Shown here piece after piece: positions 33,489 to 42,831 of a stretch of DNA of 64,000 nucleotides. Where the stretch lies: NCBI RefSeq assembly GCF_016862455.1, contig NZ_BOMZ01000106.1:1-64000 (forward strand), read 5' to 3'. This DNA is from Actinoplanes utahensis. GTDB taxonomy: Bacteria > Actinomycetota > Actinomycetes > Mycobacteriales > Micromonosporaceae. Below the pieces are notes generated by a model. The model did no database searches, was not told where the DNA came from, and worked only from the letters and a program-made list of their open reading frames with translations. Within the stretch, counting starts at the first letter, position 1, and each line of letters opens with the position of its first letter. A program made the position numbers and the translations under genes.

Positions 33489-34085
33489 CTACCCGCTGAT
33501 CAGTGTGTGGACCACCGGGCGGCCGGCGTCGGCGACCCGCCGGGCCAGGATCGTGCCGAAGGCGTCGTGCCGGGTGCCGTCGGGCCGGCTCACCAGCAGC
33601 GGGGCCACCCGCATCACCGCCTGGCCGGAGGGGCGCAGCAGGTAGGCGGAGTTCTGCCCGGCCTCCCGGAGGACGTGGATCTCCAGCCGTTCCATCTCCA
33701 TCCACAGCGCGGCCCGGGCCCGGCCGTTGCGCACGTGCACCAGGCCGCGTTCGTAGGCGTAGGCGGAGTGGCTGCCGCGCAGCGCGATGAACACCGTCCA
33801 GCCGACCAGGGCCAGGCTGAGCAGCAGCGCCACCCCGGCCAGCCAGATCGTCGCGGGCAGCACGGTCCGGGCGAGGTGGAACAGGCCGGCGGAGGCGGCC
33901 AGGCAGACGAGGGTGCAGGCGAGCGCGTACAGCACGGCCCGCAGCACGCCGTCGTCGCCGCGGCGCCCGACCAGGTCGCCGAGATCGTGTGCGGTGGCGA
34001 GCGCGGCCACGTTCGCCGGTACGGGCGCCGTCTCGTCGTCCTCGAATGCCATGTCCGCCCCCGTCACATCGGAATCGACGGGCAT
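33489..34085 (-). CDS. Membrane protein with PH-like domain, unknown function
   Basis: 198 residues. An N-terminal acidic stretch, then two adjacent transmembrane segments (about 50-95: VLRAVLYALACTLVCLAASA and TIWLAGVALLLSLALVGWTV) and a cytosolic beta-rich domain (SHSAYAYERGLVHVRNGRAR, LWMEMERLEIHVLREAGQNS) of PH-like or DUF6585 type. ATG 34085 is the longest start; ATG 34052 (MAFEDDETAPV) is equally possible. Neither has a strong ribosome site. Confidence 0.6.
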   Translation of the reverse strand: MPVDSDVTGADMAFEDDETAPVPANVAALATAHDLGDLVGRRGDDGVLRAVLYALACTLVCLAASAGLFHLARTVLPATIWLAGVALLLSLALVGWTVFIALRGSHSAYAYERGLVHVRNGRARAALWMEMERLEIHVLREAGQNSAYLLRPSGQAVMRVAPLLVSRPDGTRHDAFGTILARRVADAGRPVVHTLISG

Positions 34086-34395
34086 CGTCGATCACCCGTT
34101 CTCGCAGAGAATCTGGCAACAGTTCGGCGATTTCGACATCGGCTGATGAGTCAGATTCCGCTGTCATGCCGCGCGCTGCGGGAATGGCGATTCAACAACT
34201 TGTTAACAGCTCGCCGCGTGGCCGATCAGCATGTGGATCGTTGCTGTCTGTGGGCGCATCGTTGCTGGTGGCGGGCTTGCATGCACAGCATGCTCTGACG
34301 GCGCGTTAACTTGATGAACCCCTGGACTTCACCGTAGGTTCACCCATCGTGTTGATCATTTAACACCCATTGAACAGGGTCCACCAGGAGGCGGC
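34086..34395. other. Promoter region of the sulfotransferase-like gene
   Basis: Gene-free. The last 100 bases are AT-rich for this genome (TTAACTTGATGAACC, GTTGATCATTTAACACC) and end in AGGAGG just before the start at 34396; this is a good actinomycete promoter region, though no single consensus is certain. Confidence 0.45.
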
Positions 34396-35490
34396 ATGCC
34401 GCGGCGAGTGTTCGTGCACATCGGGGCACCCAAGACCGGAAGCACTTTCGTGCAGAACATGCTGTTCGACAACGCCGGCCGGCTGGAGCGGATCGGGATC
34501 CACCTGCCGGTCTCGTTCGCGGCGCAGGACCAGGCGATGACCGACCTGCGCGAGGTCCCCTGGCGTGACCCGCAGCTCTACTGGACCTGGGAGCGGATGC
34601 TCGAGAAGGTCCGCCGGTGCCCCGGCGACGTGATCCTCACCAGCGAGGGCTTCGGCGGCGCCACCACCGAGCAGGCCCGGCGCGCCGTGGAGAGCCTGCT
34701 TCCCGCCGAGGTGCACGTCGTGGTGGCGGCCCGGGACCTGTGGCGGACCCTCCCGTCGATGTGGCAGCAGAGCATCCGGGCCCGCAGCACCTGGAGTTTC
34801 GAGGAGTTCCTGGGGCGGGTCGAGACCGGCAGGTACGAGGGGTTCTGGGAGCACTACACCGCCAATCGGATGTTCTTCCGCTGGGGTGATCTGGTGCCGG
34901 CCGCCCAGCGGCACCTGATCACGGTCCCGCCGCCGGGCGCACCGCACGACCTGCTGTGGCGGCGGTTCGCCGGGGTGGTCGGCATCCCGGACGGCGTCTG
35001 CGAGGAGACCGCGCCGGTCGCCAACCCGTCGCTGGGCGCGCCCGAGATCGAGGTGCTGCGCCGGGTCAACGGGGCACTCGGCGAGCTCTATCCGCACCGG
35101 ATGCCGTACCAGCGGGTCGTGCAGCACCACCTGATCAAGGCGGTGCTGCAGAAGCGGGACAACCACGTGCGCTTCGGCGTCGGCCTGAACCGTGCCGAGT
35201 GGGTCACCGAGCTCGCCGAACAGCAGATCAAGGAGTTGCGGGACTACCCCTGTCACATCGTCGGGGAGCTCGATGAGCTGCGGCCGACGGCGATGACGGA
35301 CTCCCGCAGCCCGGACGAGCTCCCCGAGCGGGAGATCCTCGGCGCGGCGATCGAGACCATCGTCGGGATGATCCGCCACGCGGACCACCTCCAGCAGCAG
35401 TTGCCGGAGGAGGTCCCGGGGGTGCTGACCAAGCTGCAGAACCGGGCCGGCCGGGTCAAGCGCGGCCTCAAGCGCAGGGTCATGGGCTGA
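34396..35490 (+). CDS. Sulfotransferase-like protein
   Basis: 364 residues. It begins RRVFVHIGAPKTGSTFVQNM, the 5'-PAPS phosphate-binding loop of sulfotransferases (GxxKTGST). The second PAPS element is seen near VHVVVAARDLWRTLPSMWQQ, R and S of the 3'-phosphate site. The C-terminal part is family-specific and basic (NRAGRVKRGLKRRVMG), perhaps for membrane or partner contact. It should sulfate a carbohydrate or other hydroxyl. No PAPS-synthesis genes nearby. AGGAGG is present four bases upstream of the ATG. Confidence 0.82.
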   Translation: MPRRVFVHIGAPKTGSTFVQNMLFDNAGRLERIGIHLPVSFAAQDQAMTDLREVPWRDPQLYWTWERMLEKVRRCPGDVILTSEGFGGATTEQARRAVESLLPAEVHVVVAARDLWRTLPSMWQQSIRARSTWSFEEFLGRVETGRYEGFWEHYTANRMFFRWGDLVPAAQRHLITVPPPGAPHDLLWRRFAGVVGIPDGVCEETAPVANPSLGAPEIEVLRRVNGALGELYPHRMPYQRVVQHHLIKAVLQKRDNHVRFGVGLNRAEWVTELAEQQIKELRDYPCHIVGELDELRPTAMTDSRSPDELPEREILGAAIETIVGMIRHADHLQQQLPEEVPGVLTKLQNRAGRVKRGLKRRVMG

Positions 35491-35545
35491 CGAGACCTTC
35501 TGGCGTGTGGACCCCGGCCGCTCCGCGCGCCCGAGATCCACACGC

Positions 35546-36309
35546 TCAGTTGCGCAGCCGGCGGTAGGCGCGGGCCGACAGCGGCACGAAGACCGCGGTG
35601 AGCAGCAGCGGCCAGCCCACCGCCAGCCAGACGGCGTGCTCGGCGAGGACCCCGCCGGTGATCCCGGTCGGGTTGCCGAACAGCTCACGGGCCGCGGTCG
35701 CGGTCGCCGACAGCGGATTCCCGGCGGCGAGCGTGCCGAGCCAGGCCGGCATGGTCTCCGCCGACACGATCGCGGTCGACAGGAACCCGATCGGCCACAC
35801 CAGCACCTGCACGGCCGTGGTCGCGCCGTCGCCGCGGAAGGTCAGGCCCACGAAGATCCCGATCCACAACACCGAGAACCTCAGGAGCAGCAGCAGGAGT
35901 ACGGCCAACGCCGCCGCCGCCGGGTCCGAGGTGATCCGCCAGCCGATCGCGAGCCCGCCGGCGATCAGCACGAGCAGCTCGGCCGCCGAGTTCGCCAGAT
36001 CCGCGCCGACCCGCCCGAACGCCACCGACGTGCTGCCGATCGGCATCGACCGGAACCGGTCGGTGATGCCCCTGCGCGCGTCGTTCGCCATCGCCAGGGC
36101 GGTCGACTCGACGCCGAACATCATGGTGAGCGCGAGCATCCCGGGCAGCAGATAGTCCAGGTAGGCGCCGCCGCCCGGCACGGTGATCGCCCCGCCGAAC
36201 AGGAACCCGAAGACCAGCAGCAGCATCACCGCGAACAGCAGGCCGAAGACCGGCCCCCACGGCTGGCGGACCCAGTGCGCCAGCTCCCGCCGGGTGAGGA
36301 TCCAGGCGT

Positions 36310-36313
<4 letters not shown>
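35546..36313 (-). CDS. ABC-2 type exporter permease (DrrB-like)
   Basis: 255 residues with six hydrophobic segments, ABC-2 pattern: WILTRRELAHWVRQPWGPVF with the amphipathic start, LLFAVMLLLVFGFLFGGAIT, YLLPGMLALTMMFGVESTAL, GLAIGWRITSDPAAAALAVL, VLVWPIGFLSTAIVSAETMP and AEHAVWLAVGWPLLLTAVFV. Its ATG overlaps the ATPase stop (ATGA, 36310-36313), so the two subunits are made together. It forms the membrane pore of a drug/antibiotic exporter of the DrrAB kind. Confidence 0.9.
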
Positions 36314-37215
<902 letters not shown>

Positions 37216-37233
37216 TGGCGCTGCTCCTTAAAC

Positions 37234-37250
37234 TCCGTATGGCGTACGGA
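37234..37250. promoter_or_regulatory. Candidate TetR operator in the divergent promoter
   Basis: TCCGTATGGCGTACGGA is an inverted repeat (TCCGTA-5-TACGGA) placed between the exporter ATPase and the TetR gene. A related half, ATACCGTAC, occurs at about 37267-37275. Position and symmetry fit autoregulation by the TetR protein. Confidence 0.45.
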
Positions 37251-37297
37251 AAAACGTGGCGCGGAATACCGTACACCGCACGTTGTAGATTTGCCAG

Positions 37298-38071
37298 ATG
37301 GAGAAAGCGGACCTGGACCGGACGATGAACCTGCTGTGGCGCCGCACCCTCGGCACGCCCCAGGGCAGCCGCGGGCCCCGGCAGCGGGTCAGCGTCGACG
37401 AGGTGATCCGGGCCGGGATCGCGGTTGCCGACGCCGAGGGACTCCCGGCGTTCTCCATGCGCAAGGTCGCCGACCGGCTCGGCCTCAAGCTGATGTCGAT
37501 CTACACGTACGTCCCCGGCCGCTCCGAGTTGATCGGCCTGATGGTCGACGAGGTCGTCGGCGAGGTTCCGCACCCCGCGCTGACGGGCTCGCTGCGTGAG
37601 CGGCTGACCGTGGCGGCCGGGCACCTGTGGGACGAGTTCCACCGCCACCCGTGGCTGCTGCAGGTCGAGGCCAGCCGGCCGTGGATCGGCCCCAACGGCT
37701 CCGCGCGGTACGAGTGGCAGCTCTCCGCCGTCGAGGCGGTCGGCCTGACCGACCTGGAGATGGACCAGGTCACCACCGTGATCAACGATTTCACGGCGGG
37801 CGCGGCGCGCAGTTCGATCCTGGCCCGCCGGGCCGCCGAGGAGTCCGGGATCTCCGACGCCGAGTGGTGGGAGGCCACCGCCCCGGTCCTGGAACGAGTG
37901 ATGACCCCCGGCGCCTATCCGCTGTCCGGCCGGGTCGGCACGGCCGCCGGCCAGGAGTACAACGCCGTCGGCGACCCGGCCCGCTCCTTCCGTTTCGGGC
38001 TGGAGCGCCTGCTCGACGGGGTGGAGGCGCTCCTGCGGGACCGGCCGTCAGCCGCCGAGGGGCACGTGTGA
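37298..38071 (+). CDS. TetR-family repressor of the ABC exporter
   Basis: 257 residues. The N-terminal HTH reads SVDEVIRAGIAVADAEGLPA followed by FSMRKVADRLGLKLMSIYTY, and the C-terminal TetR_C-type domain (HRHPWLLQVEASRPWIGPNG, ISDAEWWEATAPVL) is the antibiotic/drug-sensing class as in TetR itself. Divergent from an ABC exporter, so it most likely represses exporter and itself until a ligand binds. Its 3' end overlaps the small convergent gene by 24 bp. Confidence 0.9.
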   Translation: MEKADLDRTMNLLWRRTLGTPQGSRGPRQRVSVDEVIRAGIAVADAEGLPAFSMRKVADRLGLKLMSIYTYVPGRSELIGLMVDEVVGEVPHPALTGSLRERLTVAAGHLWDEFHRHPWLLQVEASRPWIGPNGSARYEWQLSAVEAVGLTDLEMDQVTTVINDFTAGAARSSILARRAAEESGISDAEWWEATAPVLERVMTPGAYPLSGRVGTAAGQEYNAVGDPARSFRFGLERLLDGVEALLRDRPSAAEGHV

Positions 38072-38275
38072 GCCCGTCTCGGCATCCCAGATCAGATAGT
38101 TGGCGGCCTCACGGCTCAACGCCCAGCGCATGACCTCCTCCTCGGTGCCCTCCGTGTCGGCGTAGGCGCCGCGGTCACCGTCGCCGCCCTGCCAGATCGC
38201 CTTGTAGGTGCCGTCCCGGTAACCGGTGACGAAAACCGTCCCGGTGCCTTTCGCTGGAGGCCGGTTGCCGCTCAC
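38048..38275 (-). CDS. Small hypothetical protein
   Basis: 75 residues, acidic. MSGNRPPAKGTGTVFVTGYR then DGTYKAIWQGGDGDRGAYAD and TEEEVMRWALSREAANYLIW. GTG start with GGAAGG upstream at good spacing. It resembles short actinobacterial proteins of unknown function with a single beta-alpha unit. Convergent overlap with the TetR gene. Confidence 0.58.
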   Translation of the reverse strand: MSGNRPPAKGTGTVFVTGYRDGTYKAIWQGGDGDRGAYADTEGTEEEVMRWALSREAANYLIWDAETGSHVPLGG

Positions 38276-38724
38276 TGTCGCCTTCCTAGGGTGTCGAGGG
38301 TGACGCTGGTGCCGTGGTAACGATCGAAGGGCGTGATCGGGAACGGACTACGACGAGATCCACCGGAACGAGACCGCGCCGGGGGAGATCGGCGGCCCGC
38401 AACCGGCGCTCGCCGCGGTGATCGACAGCGGCGCGGCACACGGCCCGGCCGTGCTCGACCTCGGGTGCGGCGCCGGGGAACGGGCCCTGACCCTCGCGCG
38501 GCGCGGTTTCCAGGTTACCGGGATGGACCTTTCGGCGGTGGCGATCGCGCGGGCCTGACCGTCGGCTTCTTGATGCGCACGTTTCGCGCAGGTTACCGAG
38601 ACGTGTCAGGGGTGGCCGCGTCCGCGTGAGTGCAACGTGACGGCCGGAGCGGTGCTTCGCAACACATCGGAAACCGTCGATTAGCAGACTATCGTTACCG
38701 GTCCGTGAGGAACAGGAGCGACCC
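38276..38724. other. Interval with a truncated methyltransferase and the channel promoter
   Basis: Only the relic at 38343-38558 is gene-like. The segment after it (38640-38720) contains the promoter of the formate/nitrite channel gene and GGAGCG before its GTG start. Confidence 0.5.
38343..38558 (+). pseudogene. Class I SAM methyltransferase, N-terminal fragment
   Basis: The plus-strand frame reads DYDEIHRNETAPGEIGGPQP, then AVLDLGCGAGERALTLARRG (motif I) and FQVTGMDLSAVAIARA and then stops at 38556-38558. About 60% of a normal methyltransferase (motifs II to IV) is missing. The start region is also unclear. A truncated gene next to a complete transporter gene; the cut lies just after the second strand. 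Confidence 0.6.
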
Positions 38725-39576
38725 GTGTCGTACGTGCAGCCGAGAGAGCTGGCCATCAAGATGATCGACGCCGGCGAGGCGAAGATCTTCATGTCCACCA
38801 GGGATACCCTGATCCGCGCCTACATGGCCGGGGCGATCCTCTCCCTGGCCGCCGCGTTCGCCGTCACGGTGAGCGTGAAGACCGGCCAGCCGATCATCGG
38901 CGCGATCCTGTTCCCGGTCGGCTTCTGCATGCTCTACCTGCTCGGATTCGACCTGCTCACCGGCGTCTTCACGCTCACTCCGCTCGCGCTGATCGACAAA
39001 CGGCCCGGGGTGCGGTTCCGCGGCGTCCTGCGCAACTGGAGTCTGGTCTTCGTCGGCAACTTCCTCGGCGCGATCACCGTGGCCGTCATGATGGCGATCA
39101 TCTTCACCTACGGGTTCACCGTCGAACCCGACAGCGTCGGCCAGGCCATCGGCACCATCGGCGAGGGCCGCACCGTCGGGTACGCCGAACACGGCGCCGC
39201 CGGCATGCTCACCCTGTTCATCCGCGGCGTGCTCTGCAACTGGATGGTCTCCACCGGCGTCGTCGGCGCGCTCATGTCCAACAGCGTCTCCGGCAAGGTC
39301 ATCGCCATGTGGATGCCGATCATGGTCTTCTTCTACATGGGCTTCGAACACTCGATCGTCAACATGTACCTGTTCCCGTCCGGCCTGATGCTCGGCGGCG
39401 ACTTCTCCATCGCCGACTACCTGATCTGGAACGAGATCCCCACCGTCATCGGCAACCTGGTCGGCGGCCTCACGTTCGTCGGCCTCACCGTCTACGCCAC
39501 CCACGTCCGCACCGGCGCGAAACGCAACGCCCAGGTCTCCCCGGCCCCGCTCTCCCGCGAAAAGATCAACGTCTGA
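38725..39576 (+). CDS. Formate/nitrite channel (FocA/NirC family)
   Basis: 283 residues, six transmembrane segments in FNT arrangement: AYMAGAILSLAAAFAVTVSV, QPIIGAILFPVGFCMLYLLG with LLTGVFTLTP (FNT signature, omega loop), WSLVFVGNFLGAITVAVMMA, FIRGVLCNWMVSTGVVGALM (RxxLCNWxV signature), MWMPIMVFFYMGFEHSIVNM (GFEHSIVNM), VIGNLVGGLTFVGLTVYATH. It moves formate, nitrite or hydrosulfide as a pentamer. GTG start with GGAGCG eight bases upstream. No formate or nitrite enzyme gene is near, so substrate is open. Confidence 0.92.
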   Translation: MSYVQPRELAIKMIDAGEAKIFMSTRDTLIRAYMAGAILSLAAAFAVTVSVKTGQPIIGAILFPVGFCMLYLLGFDLLTGVFTLTPLALIDKRPGVRFRGVLRNWSLVFVGNFLGAITVAVMMAIIFTYGFTVEPDSVGQAIGTIGEGRTVGYAEHGAAGMLTLFIRGVLCNWMVSTGVVGALMSNSVSGKVIAMWMPIMVFFYMGFEHSIVNMYLFPSGLMLGGDFSIADYLIWNEIPTVIGNLVGGLTFVGLTVYATHVRTGAKRNAQVSPAPLSREKINV

Positions 39577-39658
39577 TTCCGGTACGCCGTGACCACGCGG
39601 CTGCCGTCGGGCCCGGTCCCGATGGCAGCCGTCCCCGCCCGTCCCACCTCCCGATAGG

Positions 39659-39811
39659 GTGGGCCGCTTCAACCTCGCCGACTCCCTCCGCGCCGCCTCG
39701 ATCGGCCTGCTCCTGGACCGCCTTCCGCTGCCGCTGTGCTTCGCCCTCACCGCCGCCCCCGCGATCGCGGTCGTGGTCCTGGTTCAACCGGTCGCGAGCG
39801 CCTCCTCGACC
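39659..39811 (+). pseudogene. Short membrane-protein fragment
   Basis: The plus-strand frame FNLADSLRAASIGLLLDRL followed by CFALTAAPAIAVVVLVQPVA reads like a helix of a multi-pass transporter and then runs into the antisense region of the NACHT-type relic. It may be a transporter gene broken at the junction; identification as a major-facilitator protein is a guess. The two gene fragments abut at about 39800. Confidence 0.3.
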
Positions 39812-40280
39812 GAGACTCGTACGAACGCCGCAGGTCCGCCAGGGCCTGCCGGTCGAGGCCGTCGGGCAGTTCCCGGCCCTCCAGGGCTCCGGACTCGGCG
39901 AGCCGCTGCCAGAGCTCCCGGGGCAGATCGACCGGCGGCGGATCGGATCGGACCGTCTGCGCGACGAACACCTCCCGTACCCCGATCGGGATCTGCTCCT
40001 GCCGGCTGTCCAGCGGCAGCAGCGACTCGATGTCCAGATGCCCGTACCGCTCCCGGAGCCGGGTCAGGTACGCCTCGACCGTCCCGTCCGCGTCGTCACG
40101 GGGCGCCCGGCCCGGGTAGGCCCGTTCCCAGGTCAGCAGCCATATGTCCCGGTCGGTGTCGGTGGGCAGGAGCTTGCCGGGATCGGTTCGGCCGGCGTAA
40201 CCGAGGCAGGCGTCGACGAACGCGGCGACCGTCTCCCACTTCAGCGTGCCGGTCGCGGTGGGCGAGACCACCCCGATCAA
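39747..40280 (-). pseudogene. N-terminal fragment of a STAND/NACHT-type regulator
   Basis: 177 residues, minus strand. The N-terminal part (TLKWETVAAFVDACLGYAGR, DTDRDIWLLTWERAYPG) is a helical HTH-like segment. The part from about 65 (VEAYLTRLRERYGHLDIESL, VREVFVAQTVRSDPPPVDLP, GLDRQALADLRRSYESR) matches the effector-proximal N-terminal region that precedes the NACHT ATPase in actinobacterial STAND proteins. The P-loop and everything after YESR are replaced by Arg-rich nonsense. A broken immune-type or regulatory gene. Confidence 0.55.
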
Positions 40281-40336
40281 GGTGGACTTGCCGGCCCGGT
40301 GGCCGTACCCGAGAAGAGGGGTTGATCGGGAAGAGG

Positions 40337-40999
40337 TCAGACGCGGCGCAGGACCGAGACGACCTTGCCGAGGATGACGGCGTCGTCGCCGGGGATCGGG
40401 TCGTAGGCGGGGTTGCGGGGCTCCAGGAGGACGTGGCCGGAGCGGCGGTGGAACACCTTCACCGTCGCCTCGTCGTCGATCATGGCGGCGACGATGTCGC
40501 CGTTCCAGGCCTCGGACTGCTGGCGGACCACGACGATGTCACCGTCACAGATCGCCGCGTCGATCATCGAGTCGCCCTGGACCCGCAGGCTGAACAGGGT
40601 GCCGCGGCCGACCAGGTCGCGGGGCAGGTTCAGGGTCTCCTCGGTGGCCTCCTCGGCGAGGATCGGCGTGCCCGCCGCGATCGTACCGACCAGCGGGACG
40701 CCGACGGTGTCCGCGGCCTCCCGGGTCTCGCCGGCCGGTTCCAAGAACATCCGGATGTCGACCGGGCGGGCCACCCCGCGGCCGCGGCGCAGGAAACCGT
40801 GCTCCTCGAGGGTGCGCAGGTGGCGGCTGACCGAGGACGTGGACATGCCGAGGGCGTCGGCGATCTCGCGGGTGGAGGGGGCGTAGCCGTACTTCACCGC
40901 CGCGTCCCGGATCACCGTGAGGATGCGCCGCAGGCGCTCGGGCAGGACGGACGTGTCGAATTCCTCGGCTGGCACCCTCGGATCCTGCCCTATCCGCAC
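40337..40999 (-). CDS. lexA: LexA repressor (SOS regulator)
   Basis: 220 residues. The winged HTH (LRRILTVIRDAAVKYGYAPS, TREIADALGMSTSSVSRHLR) binds SOS boxes. The autoproteolytic half has the cleavage region VGTIAAGTPILAEE (Ala-Gly bond), catalytic Ser in LRVQGDSMIDAAICDGD and catalytic Lys in DDEATVKVFHRR. RecA-stimulated self-cleavage induces DNA-repair genes. The start is uncertain: GTG 40999 or the GTG at 40975. I see no clear SOS box immediately upstream in the available sequence. It is placed after the sigma/ABC operon with a tandem repeat between. Confidence 0.93.
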   Translation of the reverse strand: MRIGQDPRVPAEEFDTSVLPERLRRILTVIRDAAVKYGYAPSTREIADALGMSTSSVSRHLRTLEEHGFLRRGRGVARPVDIRMFLEPAGETREAADTVGVPLVGTIAAGTPILAEEATEETLNLPRDLVGRGTLFSLRVQGDSMIDAAICDGDIVVVRQQSEAWNGDIVAAMIDDEATVKVFHRRSGHVLLEPRNPAYDPIPGDDAVILGKVVSVLRRV

Positions 41000-41018
41000 G
41001 GTGAACGGGCGACGGCGC

Positions 41019-41105
41019 GCCGGACGTCACAGGTGGCGCCGCCGGACATCCCGGGTCATGCCGCCGGACGTCACAGGTCGCGCCGCCGGACGTCACAGGT
41101 CGCGC
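41019..41105. repeat. 22-bp tandem repeat between lexA and the ABC permease
   Basis: Four units begin at 41019, 41041, 41063 and 41085, with exact 22-bp spacing and core GCCGGACGTCACAGGT; unit 2 is diverged. The last unit includes the stop codon and the last codons (RRDL) of the permease gene. So the 3' end of that gene has been copied three more times into the spacer before lexA. Confidence 0.85.
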
Positions 41106-41935
41106 CGCTGGAAGGACAGGGCGGCCAGGCCCAGTACCAGGGCGGTCCAGATCGCCGCCCACGCCAGGTAGGCGCCGGTCAGCGGCGCCATGCTCAGGAA
41201 CGGTGACTCCTCCGCGCCGGATCCGACCTGGGCGAGCAGGGCCGGGTCCTGGAAGGAGTTCATGGCGCCGCGCCACAGCCCGTCGGTGGGCAGCAGCATC
41301 CGGGACACCGTGCCGACCATGGCGACGCTCGGGTTGCCCAGGGCGTCGCCGACCGAGCCGACGACGCCGGCGATCCAGGTCGCCCCGAACAGGCCGACCG
41401 CCACGATCCCGGACGCCATCGGCGAGATCACCGTGGAGAACAGCAGGCCCAGGGTGAGCAGCGCCGCGGTCTGCCCGGCGAGCAGGGCCAGGCCGGTGAC
41501 CGGGTGCGGTGGCCAGTAGCCGACGGTCAGGCGCACGATCACGAACTGGGCGGAGCCGGCGGCGGTGACGAAACCGGCGCCGAACGCGACCAGGCCCAGC
41601 CACTTGCCGGCGAGCACCGACGACCGCCGGATCGGCCTGGTCATCATGGCCAGGGCGATCCCCGACTCGACCTCCCCGGACAGCGTCGGCCCGGCCAGGA
41701 ACGCGGTGCCGAGCGCGGCGATCAGGCTGAACCCGAACATCACCAGGTTCAGTACCGTCGACCCGGCGATCTTGGCTTCGCCGCTGGTCAGGCCCCCGAA
41801 CTCGGCGTCCAGGCGGGCGAACCCCCACGCGCTCAGCGCCAGCAGCACGCACGTCAGCACCGCGAGGGAGCGCAGCACCCGCCGGCGGGACGCCTCCTGG
41901 AGGGTGAGAGCGGCGATGGTCACGACGGTGTTCAC
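41093..41935 (-). CDS. ABC-2 type permease
   Basis: 280 residues, six hydrophobic segments (RVLRSLAVLTCVLLALSAWG, LVMFGFSLIAALGTAFLAGP, WLGLVAFGAGFVTAAGSAQF, GLALLAGQTAALLTLGLLFS, GIVAVGLFGATWIAGVVGSV, GAYLAWAAIWTALVLGLAAL). Membrane part of the exporter whose ATPase gene overlaps it by GTGA. Fourth gene of a sigma/anti-sigma/ABC operon. The end codons lie inside a 22-bp tandem repeat. Confidence 0.88.
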   Translation of the reverse strand: MNTVVTIAALTLQEASRRRVLRSLAVLTCVLLALSAWGFARLDAEFGGLTSGEAKIAGSTVLNLVMFGFSLIAALGTAFLAGPTLSGEVESGIALAMMTRPIRRSSVLAGKWLGLVAFGAGFVTAAGSAQFVIVRLTVGYWPPHPVTGLALLAGQTAALLTLGLLFSTVISPMASGIVAVGLFGATWIAGVVGSVGDALGNPSVAMVGTVSRMLLPTDGLWRGAMNSFQDPALLAQVGSGAEESPFLSMAPLTGAYLAWAAIWTALVLGLAALSFQRRDL

Positions 41936-42831
41936 TGTTGCTCCCCGGGATGCGTACGCAGGATGTCGAGCAGCCGTTCCTCGAGGCTGACCCGCGCGGG
42001 TTCGACGGCGTGCACGTGGACGCCGAGTTTGACCAGGTCGGCGACGAGCGCGGGCACGTCGTCGGGCATCGCGACGGTGTACCGGTCGCCGTCGGTCTCG
42101 GTCGGCTGCAGCCGGTCCAGCACCGACGACGTGACCTCGGTCAGCCGCAGCCGCAGGGTCCGGCGGCCGAGCAGTTCGGGCAGGGTTCCGGCGGCGGCGA
42201 CCCGGCCCCGGTCGAGGATCACCACCCGGTCGCAGACCCGCTCCACCTCGCCGATCAGGTGCGAGTTCAGCAGCACCGCGACACCCCGCTGCCGCAGCGA
42301 CAACAGCAGGTCCCGCACGTCGGCGCGGCCGAGCGGATCGAGCGCGCTGGTCGGTTCGTCGAGCACCACCAGCTCGGGCCGGGCCACCAGGGCGACGGCC
42401 AGCCCGAGCCGCTGCTGCATGCCCTTGGAGAACCCGCCCACCCGGTCCCGCGACCGGTCGGCGAGACCGACGAGGGCGAGGTTCTCCCGCCGCTCACGGT
42501 CGGAGACCTTCAGACCCGTCAGCCGTACGTGCAGAGCGAGCACCTCGTCGGCGGTGAGCCACGGCTGGTAGCGGAACAGCTCCGGCAGGTACCCGACCCG
42601 CTGCCGTGACCGCGGGTCGGTGTTCGGCTGCCCGAGCAGCATCACCTCTCCGGCGTCCGGTCGGACCAGGCCCAGCATCATCTTGATCACGCTGGTCTTG
42701 CCGGCGCCGTTGGGCCCGAGCAACCCGACCACCTCGCCCCGGCCGACGGTGAACGAGACACCGTCGACCGCGGTCCGCTTCCGGTACCTCTTACGCAGGT
42801 GGGACACCCACACCGCCGGCGACTGCGTCAC
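41932..42831 (-). CDS. ABC transporter ATPase
   Basis: 299 residues. Walker A VGLLGPNGAGKTSVIKMMLG, Q-loop VGYLPELFRYQPWLT, signature GGFSKGMQQRLGLAVALV, Walker B LVVLDEPTSALDPLG, switch LLNSHLIGEVERVCD. The C-terminal domain (RLRLTEVTSSVLDRLQ) resembles those of ABC-2 exporters such as the CcmA/NatA group. GTG at 42831 overlaps the stop of the anti-sigma gene (GTGA), so start there is preferred over longer frames. Drives the permease encoded downstream. Confidence 0.9.
   Translation of the reverse strand: MTQSPAVWVSHLRKRYRKRTAVDGVSFTVGRGEVVGLLGPNGAGKTSVIKMMLGLVRPDAGEVMLLGQPNTDPRSRQRVGYLPELFRYQPWLTADEVLALHVRLTGLKVSDRERRENLALVGLADRSRDRVGGFSKGMQQRLGLAVALVARPELVVLDEPTSALDPLGRADVRDLLLSLRQRGVAVLLNSHLIGEVERVCDRVVILDRGRVAAAGTLPELLGRRTLRLRLTEVTSSVLDRLQPTETDGDRYTVAMPDDVPALVADLVKLGVHVHAVEPARVSLEERLLDILRTHPGEQQ

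Noticed and set aside
39659..41206. Long plus-strand frame across lexA
   Set aside because: LexA on the minus strand is complete with catalytic residues; only the first 150 bp of the plus frame looks protein-like.
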